Of a DNA stretch of 12,685 nt, positions 1 through 9,600 are shown piece by piece (the first letter of the stretch is position 1; each line of letters starts with the position of its first letter). The position numbers were made by a program, and so were the translations under genes. Origin of the DNA: Mycoplasmataceae bacterium. Lineage in GTDB: Bacteria; Bacillota_I; Bacilli_A; Mycoplasmatales; Mycoplasmoidaceae. The DNA is taken from the NCBI GenBank assembly GCA_031278855.1, contig JAITJR010000022.1, forward strand, positions 1 to 12,685. Direction: 5' to 3'. The notes under the pieces are model-generated. The model saw only the letters and a list, made by a program, of their open reading frames with translations. It made no database searches and was not told the origin of the DNA.

Positions 1-120
1 GAAGAAAAACATTAATTAATTTTAGATATACATTTTACCGACGAGACTTTTTTACAAGAAAAGCTTGATTTTTCAATCCCAAACTGGCATTTTTTTGACT
101 TCAAACTGCGAAACTCAGGC

Positions 121-149
121 ATTATAACATGATTGATGGGGGGGGACAA
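121..149 (-). promoter_or_regulatory. Leftward promoter-like site with a poly-C spacer
   Basis: On the minus strand there is a perfect -10 TATAAT (121-126) preceded by an extended TGT. Exactly 17 bp upstream is a TTGTCC hexamer (144-149), which matches TTGACA at 4 of 6 positions. The spacer includes most of a run of eight consecutive C's (8 G's at 138-145 on the plus strand), which is striking in DNA this AT-rich. The site lies 82 bp or more past the argS stop and points away from it, so it would serve a gene left of base 1. The only late start codon I see is an ATG at 10-8, opening into the window edge. Homopolymer tracts between -35 and -10 are known phase-variation switches, for example Neisseria opc/porA and Mycoplasma hyorhinis vlp. 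That role here is inference. Confidence 0.5.
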
Positions 150-231
150 ACCAAAGTGTACGATGCCTTGTATTTTTAAAATGTAAGTATTCAGATTACA
201 ATAACGCAAGTATGTCAATTTTTAATACAGA

Positions 232-1908
232 TTACATTTTATTAACGGCAGTAATACCAATTAAAAATAAACCGTTTTTTAATACTTGTTTAACAGTTTG
301 AGCTAGATAAAATCTTTGCTGGCTCAATGCTAGATTTTGATTATCAATAATTTTATTAGCTGCATAAAAAGCATGAAAAACTTTTGCCAAATTAGTTAAA
401 TACAATGTCATTTTTTGGGTTTCATAGCTATGAGCAATTGTTTGAATTGTATGTTTAAAGTAATGTAATAAATTAATTAAATTTCTTTCGATAGGTAAAA
501 CTAACATATTAAAATTTTTCGGTAAATCATAATGAGTTTTTTCTAACAATTGGTTAATACGAGCATGAGCATATTGGACATAGTAAAAAGGGTTATCATT
601 ATTTTTCTTCGTAGCTTTATCAACATCTATTTCCAAATGCGTAGATAAAGACTGACTAACTAAAAATCAGCGGGCAGCATCTTTGCCGATAGTATCTAAT
701 AAATCTTGCAAAGTTAAAGTATTAGCACTACGTTTAGACATCTTAAATTCAGCACCGTTTTTTACTAAACGTACCATCTGCATGATTAAAATTTCTACAC
801 ATTCTTTTGAATATCCCAAGAGCTGAATTGCGATTTTCATGCGATCTGCATAACTTTTATGATCGCTACCTCAAATATTAAAAATTTTGTCATAACCCCT
901 AGATAGTTTAATGTTGTGATAGACAATATCTGGTAAAAAATACGTATATGTTCCGTCAGTTTTGATTAAAACTCGATCTTTGTCATCGCCTAACTCACTA
1001 GTTTTCAATCAGGTTGCCCCATCGTTTTGATAAATATATTTTTTTAAAATTTGCAAAGATACATTAATCAAATTATTTTTGTAAATATCAGATTCACTAA
1101 ACCAAATATCCATGGATACTCCAAAACTATTTAGTGTGTCTTTAATGATATTAAATAAGTAATTTTTGGCATATGCTTTAAAGAAATGACTAGCTGTCCT
1201 ATCGTTAATTTTATTTTCATCATAAGGAACGTTGACAAATTTATCAATCACTTCAGCTTTGATTCTACTAGCGATTTCAATTATTTCATTACCGTGATAC
1301 GAATCATCAGGAAGTTCGTCTTTCATGCCAAAAAGCTGTTTATAACGAATTAGAGTTGATACCGCTAGTTTTTCAATTTGATTGCCACCATCATTAATGT
1401 AATACTCACGATTAACATTAAAACCATATGTTTTTCAAATTCGCGATAAAGTATCACCAATGGCAGCATTTCTAGCATGACCTATATGCAATAACCCCGT
1501 CGGATTAGCCGAAACGAATTCTATATTGTAAAAAATTTTCTTATGTTTAAATTTACCAAATTCATCCTGCTGTTTCAAAATCTGTTTCAAAAATTTACTA
1601 TTTAAATTTTCTGATAAAAAAATATTTAAAAATCCTGGCTTAGCAACTTCTACTTTAGCAAAAAAACGTTTTGATAAAGCAGCCGCTATTTTGTACGCAA
1701 ATTTTAAAACATTTTCTGGTGATAAACCTAGTGACATCATTACATTAGTAGAAAAATCACCCAACATTTGATTTTTGGTTAATTCCACCTGAATTTTTAA
1801 TTTGGAAGGTTGCACACCAAAATCGTTTAGTAAATCATTTTGTTTACTAATAACAATTAATATTTCTCTTTTAATTAACTCTACAACCGTTTCGCATCGT
1901 TTTAGCAT
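232..1908 (-). CDS. argS: Arginyl-tRNA synthetase
   Basis: Class I aminoacyl-tRNA synthetase that charges tRNA-Arg in the cytoplasm. The 558-aa reading frame is continuous only with UGA as Trp (for example at 637-639) and matches the usual ArgS length of about 550-580. An N-terminal additional domain covers roughly residues 1-110. The ATP-binding signature [12 protein letters not shown] begins at residue 141, after a SANPTG stretch typical of ArgS. A GSDH-containing segment lies in the catalytic domain, and KMSKR (residues 389-393) is the second nucleotide-binding loop. The C-terminal third is the helical DALR anticodon-binding domain. It is the last gene of the minus-strand run, 17 nt after dnaI. 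No Shine-Dalgarno sequence precedes the ATG; instead a TATAAT sits just upstream (separate entry). Confidence 0.97.
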
Positions 1909-1915
1909 GACAAAG

Positions 1916-1921
1916 ATTATA
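1916..1921 (-). promoter_or_regulatory. Possible -10 box for a leaderless argS transcript
   Basis: A perfect TATAAT lies in the short gap between dnaI and argS. Only seven bases separate it from the argS ATG at 1908, so a transcript starting at normal distance would begin at the start codon itself. This would explain why argS has no Shine-Dalgarno sequence. I see no good -35 hexamer at 16-18 bp, so a chance match in AT-rich DNA is quite possible. Confidence 0.3.
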
Positions 1922-1925
1922 GGAA

Positions 1926-2834
1926 TTAATAACGAAGATTTTTCCCGATAATTTCCATTGCTTTATTTTTAGTTAGTGCCCTAATTCTTTCGATTAGTCT
2001 TTCGGCATTAAACGATTTGTACATTAAATTAGATAACTTTCTACCAAATGCTTCTAAGCTTAAATTGGAATTAAAAAAGGTCAATTTTTTATGATCCATT
2101 CGGTAATTTAAAATGATCATTAAATAATTATTATAAAATCAAATTTTTTCATCTTCTGCACCAATATCATCTAAAAACAAAACATCAGCTTGTTTCATTT
2201 TATTCACAATAGCATCATTGACTGAATTTGGTTGGTCGAATCCTTGTTTTAACTTATAAGCAATTTCAGCACAATTAACAAACGCCACCCATTTTTCTCT
2301 TTTGGCCAACTCATTCGCCAAAGCAATCGCTGTATAAGTCTTGCCAATTCCGACAGCACCATAAACAAAAATTCCATTAGCTCGTTTGGGATTTTTTAGC
2401 ACATCTTCATAATAATGTAAGACTGCTTTTTTAGACTGATCTATTTCCTTACCAATTGATTCGGTATCTATTAAAATTTTTAATTTATCATCGGGAAAAT
2501 CACGAATTAAATAATGGTTTTTAATCTGTAATAAAGTATATGTTTCTGCATTAGGGACAGAAATAACCTCTAATTTACCGTTAGTATTGCGGATTAATTG
2601 ACTACGATAAAAGGGAGGTGTTTTTGGATTAATAGACATCATCTCTCTTTCTTTGATCATGCGAACAATTACTCCAAAATGCTGTTTAAATTCTTTTTCG
2701 CTTAGAGCTAAATCTCTAATTGATTCATGATTACGATAAAATTCCAGATTGATATCGCTAGTTTGATCAATTCTTTTCTTGTTTTTTAGATTATTTAAAT
2801 GCTCACGTAGTGAGTTCAAATCTTTATGACTCAT
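1926..2834 (-). CDS. dnaI: Helicase loader DnaI (AAA+ ATPase)
   Basis: A 302-aa AAA+ ATPase of the DnaI/DnaC type, which loads the replicative helicase ring onto DNA at the origin and at restart sites. Residues 1 to about 120 form the poorly conserved N-terminal helicase-interaction part. Walker A GAVGIGKT is at residues 159-166 and Walker B VLFLDD at 218-223, followed by GAE. The C-terminal part has a TFFNSN sensor-1 stretch and an Arg-rich ERIRAL segment. One in-frame UGA (2121-2123) encodes Trp, so a standard-code translation wrongly splits it in two. The ATG overlaps the end of dnaB by 11 nt, which suggests translational coupling; an AAGG lies about 8 nt upstream. Pairing with dnaB matches Bacillota dnaB-dnaI. 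Confidence 0.95.
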
Positions 2835-3999
2835 TGTCTATACCTTGTGGCATCCATTCCACTAATGTTTCTTGCACTTCGTGCTTAGAAGACTGCAGCG
2901 AATAACTTACATTATTAATAAAATGGAAATGATCATAAATAGCATCTAGTGATTTTAAGCCAAGATTATTGATTGTTTGAGCTGTTTTAGTGATGTATTT
3001 TCTGTTCAAAGTACCATTAGTTTTAAATAACGTGTAATCAACTAGTAAGTTGATAATGAAGTCTGGTAGCAGAAATTTACTGCGTAATAAATTAATAATC
3101 TCTAATTGTTCATTGGTTAGAGCGGACTTCACAATAGCACGAAGGTATTGCTCAGCATTTAAAGATTGATAATCTGCAAATACTTTACTATTTTCAGTTG
3201 AATCCAAATGCTGTACAAACATCTTGGTGTTACGATTGAGTTTAATATTTTGTAAAACATTAATGTTGTTTACACTATTTAACATTTGGTGAAATTTCAA
3301 ACGTAACAGTTCTGGATCAACATGATACATATGATCATCGGTTAATACAACCGCATTATAAACGGCTCGTTCAATTTCGTTAATTGATAAATCATAATTT
3401 TTAAAATAAGATTCAATTACAGCCTTAGCTTCTTTACCAATAGTAATTGGTAAAGAAGTGCAAGCTGCAATTCTGCGGTACAATTCATCAAAATTCATTG
3501 AGGATATTTTTTCTATTTCTTGATCGTTAAAAACTGATTCAAAAGTGACAGTAATATTATTGGCTGAACGCGGAATACGATTAGCACTATAAACATATTC
3601 TAACTTTTGGTAGTTTACTTCGCCTATTTGTTTAATTAATAAATGACGAAATTTTTGATTTTCGTTAAAACTTTTGAAATTTAATGGCTCATTGATAATA
3701 AAAGTATAGGTAGAATTAGTGTCTTTTACCTCATGGTACGAAGTAATTAGGCCTAAAGCTTCTAATTTGATTCTAGCTTCGCCAAATTCTATTACGGTGT
3801 AACTAATTTGCTTGAAAAAGTCACTTGTCTCAGTAGCGGCACCTAATGTTATTAATTGTTTTTCAGCTTCATGAACTAATTTAATGTACAGATTAGTGGA
3901 ACTTATGCCTAAAATCGGAGCATATAAATCTTGTAAAAAATTATCATTGAAAGTAAAAGCATACTTTTTCACAGCATAAAATCTATTGTTCTGCAGCAT
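2824..3999 (-). CDS. dnaB: Replication initiation/helicase-loading protein DnaB (Bacillus type, DnaD-like)
   Basis: A 391-aa protein I assign to the Gram-positive DnaB family. This is the membrane-associated primosome protein with DnaD-like domains, not the replicative helicase, which is called DnaC in Bacillus. The N-terminus has a winged-helix-like region (FTFNDNFLQDLYAPILGIS and following). The C-terminal half is helical, with an FLLPDFIINLLVDY segment typical of the DnaD/DnaB C-terminal domain. The ATG at 3999 has a strong GAGGGG Shine-Dalgarno about 6 nt upstream. It overlaps dnaI by 11 nt, and this adjacency is the strongest support for the call because the family diverges fast. The frame contains no UGA codon. 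Confidence 0.85.
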   Translation of the reverse strand: MLQNNRFYAVKKYAFTFNDNFLQDLYAPILGISSTNLYIKLVHEAEKQLITLGAATETSDFFKQISYTVIEFGEARIKLEALGLITSYHEVKDTNSTYTFIINEPLNFKSFNENQKFRHLLIKQIGEVNYQKLEYVYSANRIPRSANNITVTFESVFNDQEIEKISSMNFDELYRRIAACTSLPITIGKEAKAVIESYFKNYDLSINEIERAVYNAVVLTDDHMYHVDPELLRLKFHQMLNSVNNINVLQNIKLNRNTKMFVQHLDSTENSKVFADYQSLNAEQYLRAIVKSALTNEQLEIINLLRSKFLLPDFIINLLVDYTLFKTNGTLNRKYITKTAQTINNLGLKSLDAIYDHFHFINNVSYSLQSSKHEVQETLVEWMPQGIDNES

Positions 4000-4078
4000 G
4001 AGTTTCCCCTCAATAAAAATGTAACGATTTTGAATTAAATGAAAGCAAAATTGATTAGTTTTGTAAGTATATAGGCTT

Positions 4079-4654
4079 TTAAAAAATCCGTAAAATTTTT
4101 AAAATTTTAGCTCGAAATTTTTTTAAATTTTCATGGTTTCCCACAACAATATATTTAGGTGAGTTCTTTGTTTTAGTATGGTATTTTGATTTTCCCACAA
4201 GACTTGTGGGAAACTTTCTTAGGTACGACATTTTTTTTCTAAAATTTTTATTTTTTAATGACTTTTTAGTATCGATCAAAATTACCGTATTAAAATATCT
4301 AGTAAACGCTGTTTTTTGATACATAAAAATCCCCATAGCAACAAACAAAAGTGTTGATTTTTCGGACTTTTCCGCAAGTTTCTCCTGCATTAGCGGAATC
4401 ATTAATTTATTTAATTTTTTTAACTCTGCGGGGTTAGAAAACACTAATTTTCCTAGTTTTTTACGATTAACAGCAACCTGGCTTACATAATCGCTACCAA
4501 AATGCTGTTTAATTAATTGATAACCAATATTATTCTTCTTATAAATGTGATGAATGTAATCATCCATTTCAAATGTACAATACCCACAGCTTTTAATAAT
4601 TTTCAAAGCCGTACTTTTGCCACTGCCGATTTCACCAGTAACACAAACTAGCAT
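4079..4654 (-). CDS. coaE: Dephospho-CoA kinase
   Basis: Phosphorylates dephospho-CoA with ATP, the last step of CoA synthesis. The P-loop GEIGSGKS is at residues 7-14 of a 191-aa protein. It is followed by the MDDYIHHIY acidic/His region that corresponds to the family's D-x-x-x-H segment, and by NRKKLGKLVF, a well-conserved CoaE signature. I place the start at ATG 4654 (AAAGG lies 5 nt upstream, inside the end of mutM) rather than at the TTG five codons earlier, because family members begin about six residues before the P-loop. It starts 2 nt after the mutM stop. The C-terminal lid/Arg region is degenerate: the usual R..xQ motif is not obvious. That region also contains a perfect DNA palindrome (4191-4213). 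Confidence 0.9.
   Translation of the reverse strand: MLVCVTGEIGSGKSTALKIIKSCGYCTFEMDDYIHHIYKKNNIGYQLIKQHFGSDYVSQVAVNRKKLGKLVFSNPAELKKLNKLMIPLMQEKLAEKSEKSTLLFVAMGIFMYQKTAFTRYFNTVILIDTKKSLKNKNFRKKMSYLRKFPTSLVGKSKYHTKTKNSPKYIVVGNHENLKKFRAKILKILRIF
4191..4213. repeat. Perfect palindrome inside coaE plus an extra direct half-copy
   Basis: TTTCCCACAAG (4191-4201) and CTTGTGGGAAA (4203-4213) are perfect 11-bp inverted arms around a single central A. A further copy of the half-site TTTCCCACAA lies at 4137-4146, in direct orientation to the left arm. The arms encode residues 148-155 of CoaE (FPTSLVGK). No T-tract follows on either strand, so it does not look like an intrinsic terminator. It could be a protein-binding site, a remnant of a small palindromic repeat, or chance within coding sequence. 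Confidence 0.55.
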
Positions 4655-4656
4655 AA

Positions 4657-5487
4657 TTACCTTTGACAATTAGGACAATAGTAAGTGCCTCGTCCGTTTA
4701 CCTTAATTTTAACAATTTTAGTACCACAATATTTGCACGGCAAACCTTTTTTAGTATGCACTAATAATTTTGCTTGAAATTGTCCAGAATGATTAGCGTC
4801 AGCTTTATAAGTTGCGATAGTTGTACCGCCATATTTAATGGCTTTCAATAAAATCTGTTTAGCAAATTTGGCGATATTATTAAAATCTTGCTTTGATAAT
4901 TCACTAGCTTTTCTAGTTGGTTTAATTTTGCTTAAAAATAAGATTTCATCGGCATAAATATTACCAATTCCTGCTACATTAGTTTGATCTAAAATTGCTG
5001 TTTTGATTGCCCGATTGGAACTCGCAACTTTAGTCGCTAAGTATTTACCATTAAAACCATCTTCCAATGGATCTAATCCCAATTTAGTCAATTGTTGATC
5101 TTGCCAGTGTGCTTGATTTGTATAAATGTGAAATGTGCCAAAAATTCGTGAATCATAGTATCTTAATACATGTTTATTTTTGAAAAAGAATTCAATTCTT
5201 AAATGGGTTGTAGGTATAGTTGAGTCAATCGTTTCATAAAATAATTTGCCTTCCATTCTTAAATGAACTAATAACGTTTTTTGATGTGATAAATCAAAAA
5301 TTAGAAACTTCCCCTTCCTTTGAATATTATTAATTCTTTCGTTGATTAAAAATGCTTTAAAGTTTACTGGATTACTATTTTTGAGCAATTTTGGCTTATA
5401 AACTTTGACATCAACAATCGGTTGACACAGTAAACCACTATGCATTAATGTATTAATAACGGTTTGGACTTCAGGAAGTTCAGGCAC
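4657..5487 (-). CDS. mutM: Formamidopyrimidine-DNA glycosylase (MutM/Fpg)
   Basis: A bifunctional DNA glycosylase/AP lyase that removes 8-oxoguanine and formamidopyrimidines. I choose the GTG at 5487 as start. It is preceded at 4 nt by AGGAGA, and it gives the invariant PELPEV N-terminus, whose Pro2 becomes the catalytic amine after Met removal and whose Glu3 is also catalytic. The longer frame upstream (from TTG 5511) would bury this proline and must be wrong. The 276-aa length is typical. A helix-two-turn-helix segment includes NVAGIGNIYADEILF. A C-terminal zinc finger has Cys251, Cys254, Cys271 and Cys274, with the lesion-contacting Arg266 in GRGTYYC. It begins 1 nt after the manA stop and ends 2 nt before coaE, so the three genes are almost certainly cotranscribed. 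Confidence 0.97.
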   Translation of the reverse strand: MPELPEVQTVINTLMHSGLLCQPIVDVKVYKPKLLKNSNPVNFKAFLINERINNIQRKGKFLIFDLSHQKTLLVHLRMEGKLFYETIDSTIPTTHLRIEFFFKNKHVLRYYDSRIFGTFHIYTNQAHWQDQQLTKLGLDPLEDGFNGKYLATKVASSNRAIKTAILDQTNVAGIGNIYADEILFLSKIKPTRKASELSKQDFNNIAKFAKQILLKAIKYGGTTIATYKADANHSGQFQAKLLVHTKKGLPCKYCGTKIVKIKVNGRGTYYCPNCQR

Positions 5488-5488
5488 A

Positions 5489-6394
5489 CTATCTCCTAAT
5501 GTATGAAACAATTAAAGTTAATTCACCACTTAATTTGAATTTCAAGTCATTGTTACCGATAATAAATGCTGTTCCTTTTTTAATGAGACATTCTTCAATT
5601 GTGCCATTACCTTCAATTACCACACACTGTAATCAACGAGCGTAAGATAAATCATAGGTATGCGTATCCTTATTTCTAATTTTTTTGATTGAAAAGAAGG
5701 GACTAGTTAGTAACTCACCACTTTTATGCGTTAATTCTGGCAATACAAACGGCACTTTAATATTATCAATGGATTCTTGTATATTTAAAGGGCGGTTGCT
5801 CTGATCACGGTTGTAATCGTACAAACGAAAAGTAGTATCAGAAGATTGCTGAATCTCTAAAATCACTAATCCCTTCTTTAAAGCATGTAATGTCCCGCTA
5901 GGAACATAAAATAATTGATTTTGACGAACAGTCACAAAATTAAGCAACTCGTTCCATCTTTTGTCATTGATAAAATCGATTAATTCATTTTTAGTCCTGG
6001 CTTTGTGGCCGTAAACTATTTGAGCATTTGGTTGGGCTTTTAGTATGTATCAAGCTTCAGTTTTTGGTAAAACACTACTGTCATTACTTACATAATCTAT
6101 AGTTGGATGAACTTGAACACTCAAATCATCTTGACAATCTAATAATTTTACCAAGAGTGGGTATTGTTTACTTTCATGATTGTCAAAGAAAGCACGATGA
6201 TCTTGGTAAAATTCAAACAAAGTAGTCTTGTTATACTCTTCGTTAATAACAACAGATGATTTTCCCTCAATTCCGCTAATTATCCATGCTTCGCCTAAAT
6301 TTTCTTTAGAACTAATGCCATAATCTGTGAGGTTGTGACCACCTCATACTTTTTTGGACAAATATGGTTTTAAAAACAAAATATTACTTTTCAT
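5489..6394 (-). CDS. manA: Mannose-6-phosphate isomerase, class I
   Basis: Zinc enzyme interconverting mannose-6-phosphate and fructose-6-phosphate, letting mannose enter glycolysis or fructose-6-P supply mannose donors. The 301-aa frame needs UGA as Trp in several places (for example KKVWGG near the N-terminus and ARWLQ near the C-terminus). Expected zinc ligands are visible: Gln94 and His96 in SVQVHP, Glu113 in KTEAWY, and His170 in VPSGTLHAL. The family's LEIQQSSDTTFRLYDY segment follows. Length agrees with the short Bacillus-type enzymes. The start used is ATG 6394. An in-frame ATG six codons earlier (6412) is possible, and neither has a clear Shine-Dalgarno. It is the first gene of the minus-strand run and is divergent from the helicase gene. 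Confidence 0.95.
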
Positions 6395-6672
6395 AGCATT
6401 TCATTTATACATTGTTAAGCGAGATAATGCTTACATTCTTTATGGACGAATAGTTGCGTGCAATAACAAAAGTTTAGTAATTATTTACCAAGAAAAGTTA
6501 TCTACAAATAGATACAATATGTGTACAGATGCTAAAAATTAATAATTAATAAGGGATAGTAGCATTAATAATTAGAAAGTAAAAAACAAGTGAATTATGG
6601 ATTTATTTAAAAATAAAGCAACTTTTCATACATTCTTGTATATTTATAGTCAATTTTCAGCGAGTCAAATAA
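6395..6672. other. Divergent intergenic region between manA and the helicase gene
   Basis: This 278-bp AT-rich stretch has no convincing gene and must contain the promoters for both flanking genes. It holds a small hairpin, TATCTA-CAAA-TAGATA (6500-6515). A 36-codon frame starting at ATG 6597 and ending at 6707 overlaps the start of the helicase gene in another frame; it has no Shine-Dalgarno and no recognisable content. A weak leftward promoter for manA could lie near 6485-6510 (TTGTAG, 16 bp, AATAAT), but the match is poor. Confidence 0.5.
6623..6650 (+). promoter_or_regulatory. Putative promoter of the J-domain/SNF2 gene
   Basis: TTTTCA (6623-6628) and TATAGT (6645-6650) are spaced by 16 bp and match the -35 and -10 consensus at 4/6 and 5/6 positions. 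A transcript from here would start about 16 nt before the ATG at 6673, leaving almost no leader. That is consistent with the absence of a clear Shine-Dalgarno there. The assignment is tentative because such matches are common in AT-rich DNA. Confidence 0.35.
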
Positions 6673-9600
6673 ATGAGTATAAAAGAGTGATTAACTTGTC
6701 CTATTAATGAATTAACTGATTTTTACGAATATTTGTCCATTCCTTATACAAATGATATTAGTGTCATTAAAAAGGCCTGTAATCTAAAATCTTTTCAAAT
6801 TCATCCAGACCGAAACAAAAGACCAACGGCAAACGATGAATTTGTTGATTTTTTAATTATTCGAGATGTTTTATTTACCCATAAAAAAGTTAATTATGAT
6901 CAACGATATTTTACTTACAAGAAAAATAAAGGTGAAGATGTTACTAAAGAATGAGGCGTTTATAATACAGAGCTTAATTATCAAAATATCTGTAGGCACT
7001 ATTTTGATAAATGATGAACCATTAATGAAATTAATTTAAGAAATGCTAAATTTACCAAAAGTAATGAATTTATAACTGGTATTTTTTGTGATTTTTTATC
7101 ATTAAAGAATCCATACTTAATAAAGTCCTTTAACGATATGAGTATTGATTTTTCTCCTTTTCAATATCGTCCTTTACAAAAGTTTTTAAAAGCTAAAACA
7201 GACGGAATATTAATTGCTGATGATGTTGGAATAGGTAAAACAATTGAAACTGGTATTATCATTCATGAATTGGACATAAGAAACGAACTAAATAGTGTTT
7301 TGATTATTTGTCCCAATTCATTAACTCGTAAATGACAATCTGAATTGTCTGAAAAATTCAATCGAACATTCAAAATCATTGATTTTAAGCAATTAATTGA
7401 ATTTATTTATGTTGGCAACCAATATGCAAAAGCATATTTCATCATATCTTTTGATAAAATCAAAAATCCGATGGCTTCATTATCTGATGAAGAAAATGAG
7501 CTGTTTATCAAAAAGAAACTATTTTCCTTGTTAGTTTTTGATGAAGCACATCATGCAAAAAACAAAAATACTAATATCTATGGCGCAATCTTGAAAATTA
7601 GAAGAATTTGTGAGAAAGCAATATTGTTAACAGCCACTCCTATTCATAACTCGCCAAAAGATTTATATAACCTATTAACAATAATTGACGATAGTCTTTT
7701 TGAAAATGAATACATTTTTAAGAGCATTACTCAAAAAAATTCCGTTATTAATCAAACCATTAATTATCTAAAGGAATATGATGAAGACGGCGATTATTTA
7801 AAGCAAAATATAGAAATTGAGGAAGCTTTAGTTGATATTTTTAGCACAAATAACGAGTGAATTAGTTTTATTTATTCAAAATATCCTATTCGTTCAATAC
7901 TTGCTTCATTAAGAAAGAAGGAAATTTTTAAATTAGAACAACGAAATCGCACCGTTGATATTCTTGAACGTGCCAACCCATTAGGCTACATCATTAATCG
8001 TACAAGAAAAAAAGATATTGAAAAATTTACCAAGCGAAAAGTTGTGAATATTCACACACATTTCACTAATAATGAAAATTTATTCTATAACGGTATTATT
8101 AAATACTTTATTGAAAAATGTGCGAAAAATGATAAACACATATTGTCAATTAAAAATCGAAAAGTTAACTATTTCATTACCTGCGGTATTGAAAAAGTTT
8201 TGGCATCATCCATTCGAAATTTTACCGATGAAAAAGCACTGGAACATTTTTGCAAAAGAATGACGATCAAAGAATTATTTAATACGCTTGGAGACGACCC
8301 TTCCATTAAAGAGTTAGCAGCTGACATTACTAATTTACCACTAAATGACATTAACTTCTCTAAATTTAAAGATTTGGCTAATAAAATTAATAGTCAACCT
8401 GATGATAAAGTCAATAAATTGATTGAATACATTAGAAAAATTTTCGATAGCATCAAATTTAATAAATTGATTATTTTTTCATCTTATAAAAAAACTTTAA
8501 GATATTTGGCTGAAATTATTAAGCTAAATTTCCCTGATAAAAACATTTGCATAATCAGTGGGGACAATAAAGAAAGTGAACGTGAGAAAATTAGAGAAAG
8601 ATTTTCTTACGGAAAAAGTAATCCTGAACGAATTGATATTTTACTTTCAAGCGAAATTAGTGGCGAAGGATTAGATTTTCAATTTTGCTCAGCAATTATT
8701 AATTATGATATGCCATGAAATCCAATGAAAATTGAGCAAAGAATCGGTAGAATCGATCGTCGTGGACAACAAAGCGAAATTATTTATATTTTTAATTTCT
8801 ACAATAGCGAAACAATTGAAGGTAAAATTTATGATATTTGCATGCAAAAAATTAATATTTTTGAAAATTTAATCGGTGGTTTAGATCCAATTATAAAGTC
8901 GGTTGAAAAAATTGTTGTTGAAGAGCAATTTGATGCTTTTTTAACCAAAAAAGAAAAGAACGAACTTAATGAGCTTACTAAAGCAAATTACGAAAAAGAA
9001 ATAAAAATACTAAGTCAAGAGGCAAAAGATATCCATTCCTATTATCATAAAGATGTGATTGATGAAAAAGAATGATTAGAAATCATGTTTTCATCAATCA
9101 TTAAAAATTATTTTACTGCACTACTACCAATTGATTCATTTGACATTACCAACTTTAACGACAAGCTAGAAATTGTTTTAAAAACTAATGAAGCTAAAAA
9201 TATCGTTATTAATGAGTTAAAGAGATTGTTTTCTGCTCCCGTTTCCAAAGAAAGTACTTATTTAAATGTGATTACTAGGCAAAAAAATAAACCTAAAGAT
9301 TATGTCTCGTTATTAGAAAATGTACAAAATAATAAAATTTCTATTTCATATAGTTACGATGATGCTTTTCTGAAACTTGCCGTTTTTTCTTCCCCATTTA
9401 AGAGTTTTGCTAAAATTTGTAAAGTAGTAATTGATGACAAAGAAATTTTGGAGCGTGGTAAATACTTTTTTAGCATTTACACTTATGAGGTAAAAAATGT
9501 CCAAAAAATGTTTGCTTTGGTTAAAAATATTACAAATGGCAAAACAAGTGTCATGGAAGTCAATCATTTATTTAAAATTTTTAAGTTAATGATTGACGAC

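Noticed and set aside
12..218. Minus-strand 68-aa frame downstream of argS
   Set aside because: It starts without a Shine-Dalgarno, contains the poly-C promoter-like region, has low-complexity composition and resembles no family. It is more likely non-coding.
4655..4669. TTG start for coaE giving five extra N-terminal residues
   Set aside because: The ATG at 4654 has AAAGG at 5-nt spacing and gives the normal distance to the P-loop; the TTG has no ribosome site at a useful distance.
5488..5511. Longer mutM beginning at TTG 5511
   Set aside because: It would add eight residues before the catalytic proline, which must be at the mature N-terminus; the GTG at 5487 has a strong AGGAGA.
6354..6542. 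Plus-strand 62-aa frame across the manA start and intergenic region
   Set aside because: It begins at a TTG inside manA on the opposite strand, with no ribosome site and no recognisable content. A chance frame.
6597..6707. 36-codon frame (ATG 6597) overlapping the helicase start, as a leader peptide
   Set aside because: No Shine-Dalgarno, and the likely promoter lies inside it, so it would not be fully transcribed. No regulatory codon pattern.
8072..8263. Out-of-frame plus-strand 63-aa frame within the helicase gene (and minus frames at 8169-8351 and 9346-9567)
   Set aside because: These are shadows of the continuous 1138-aa coding frame.
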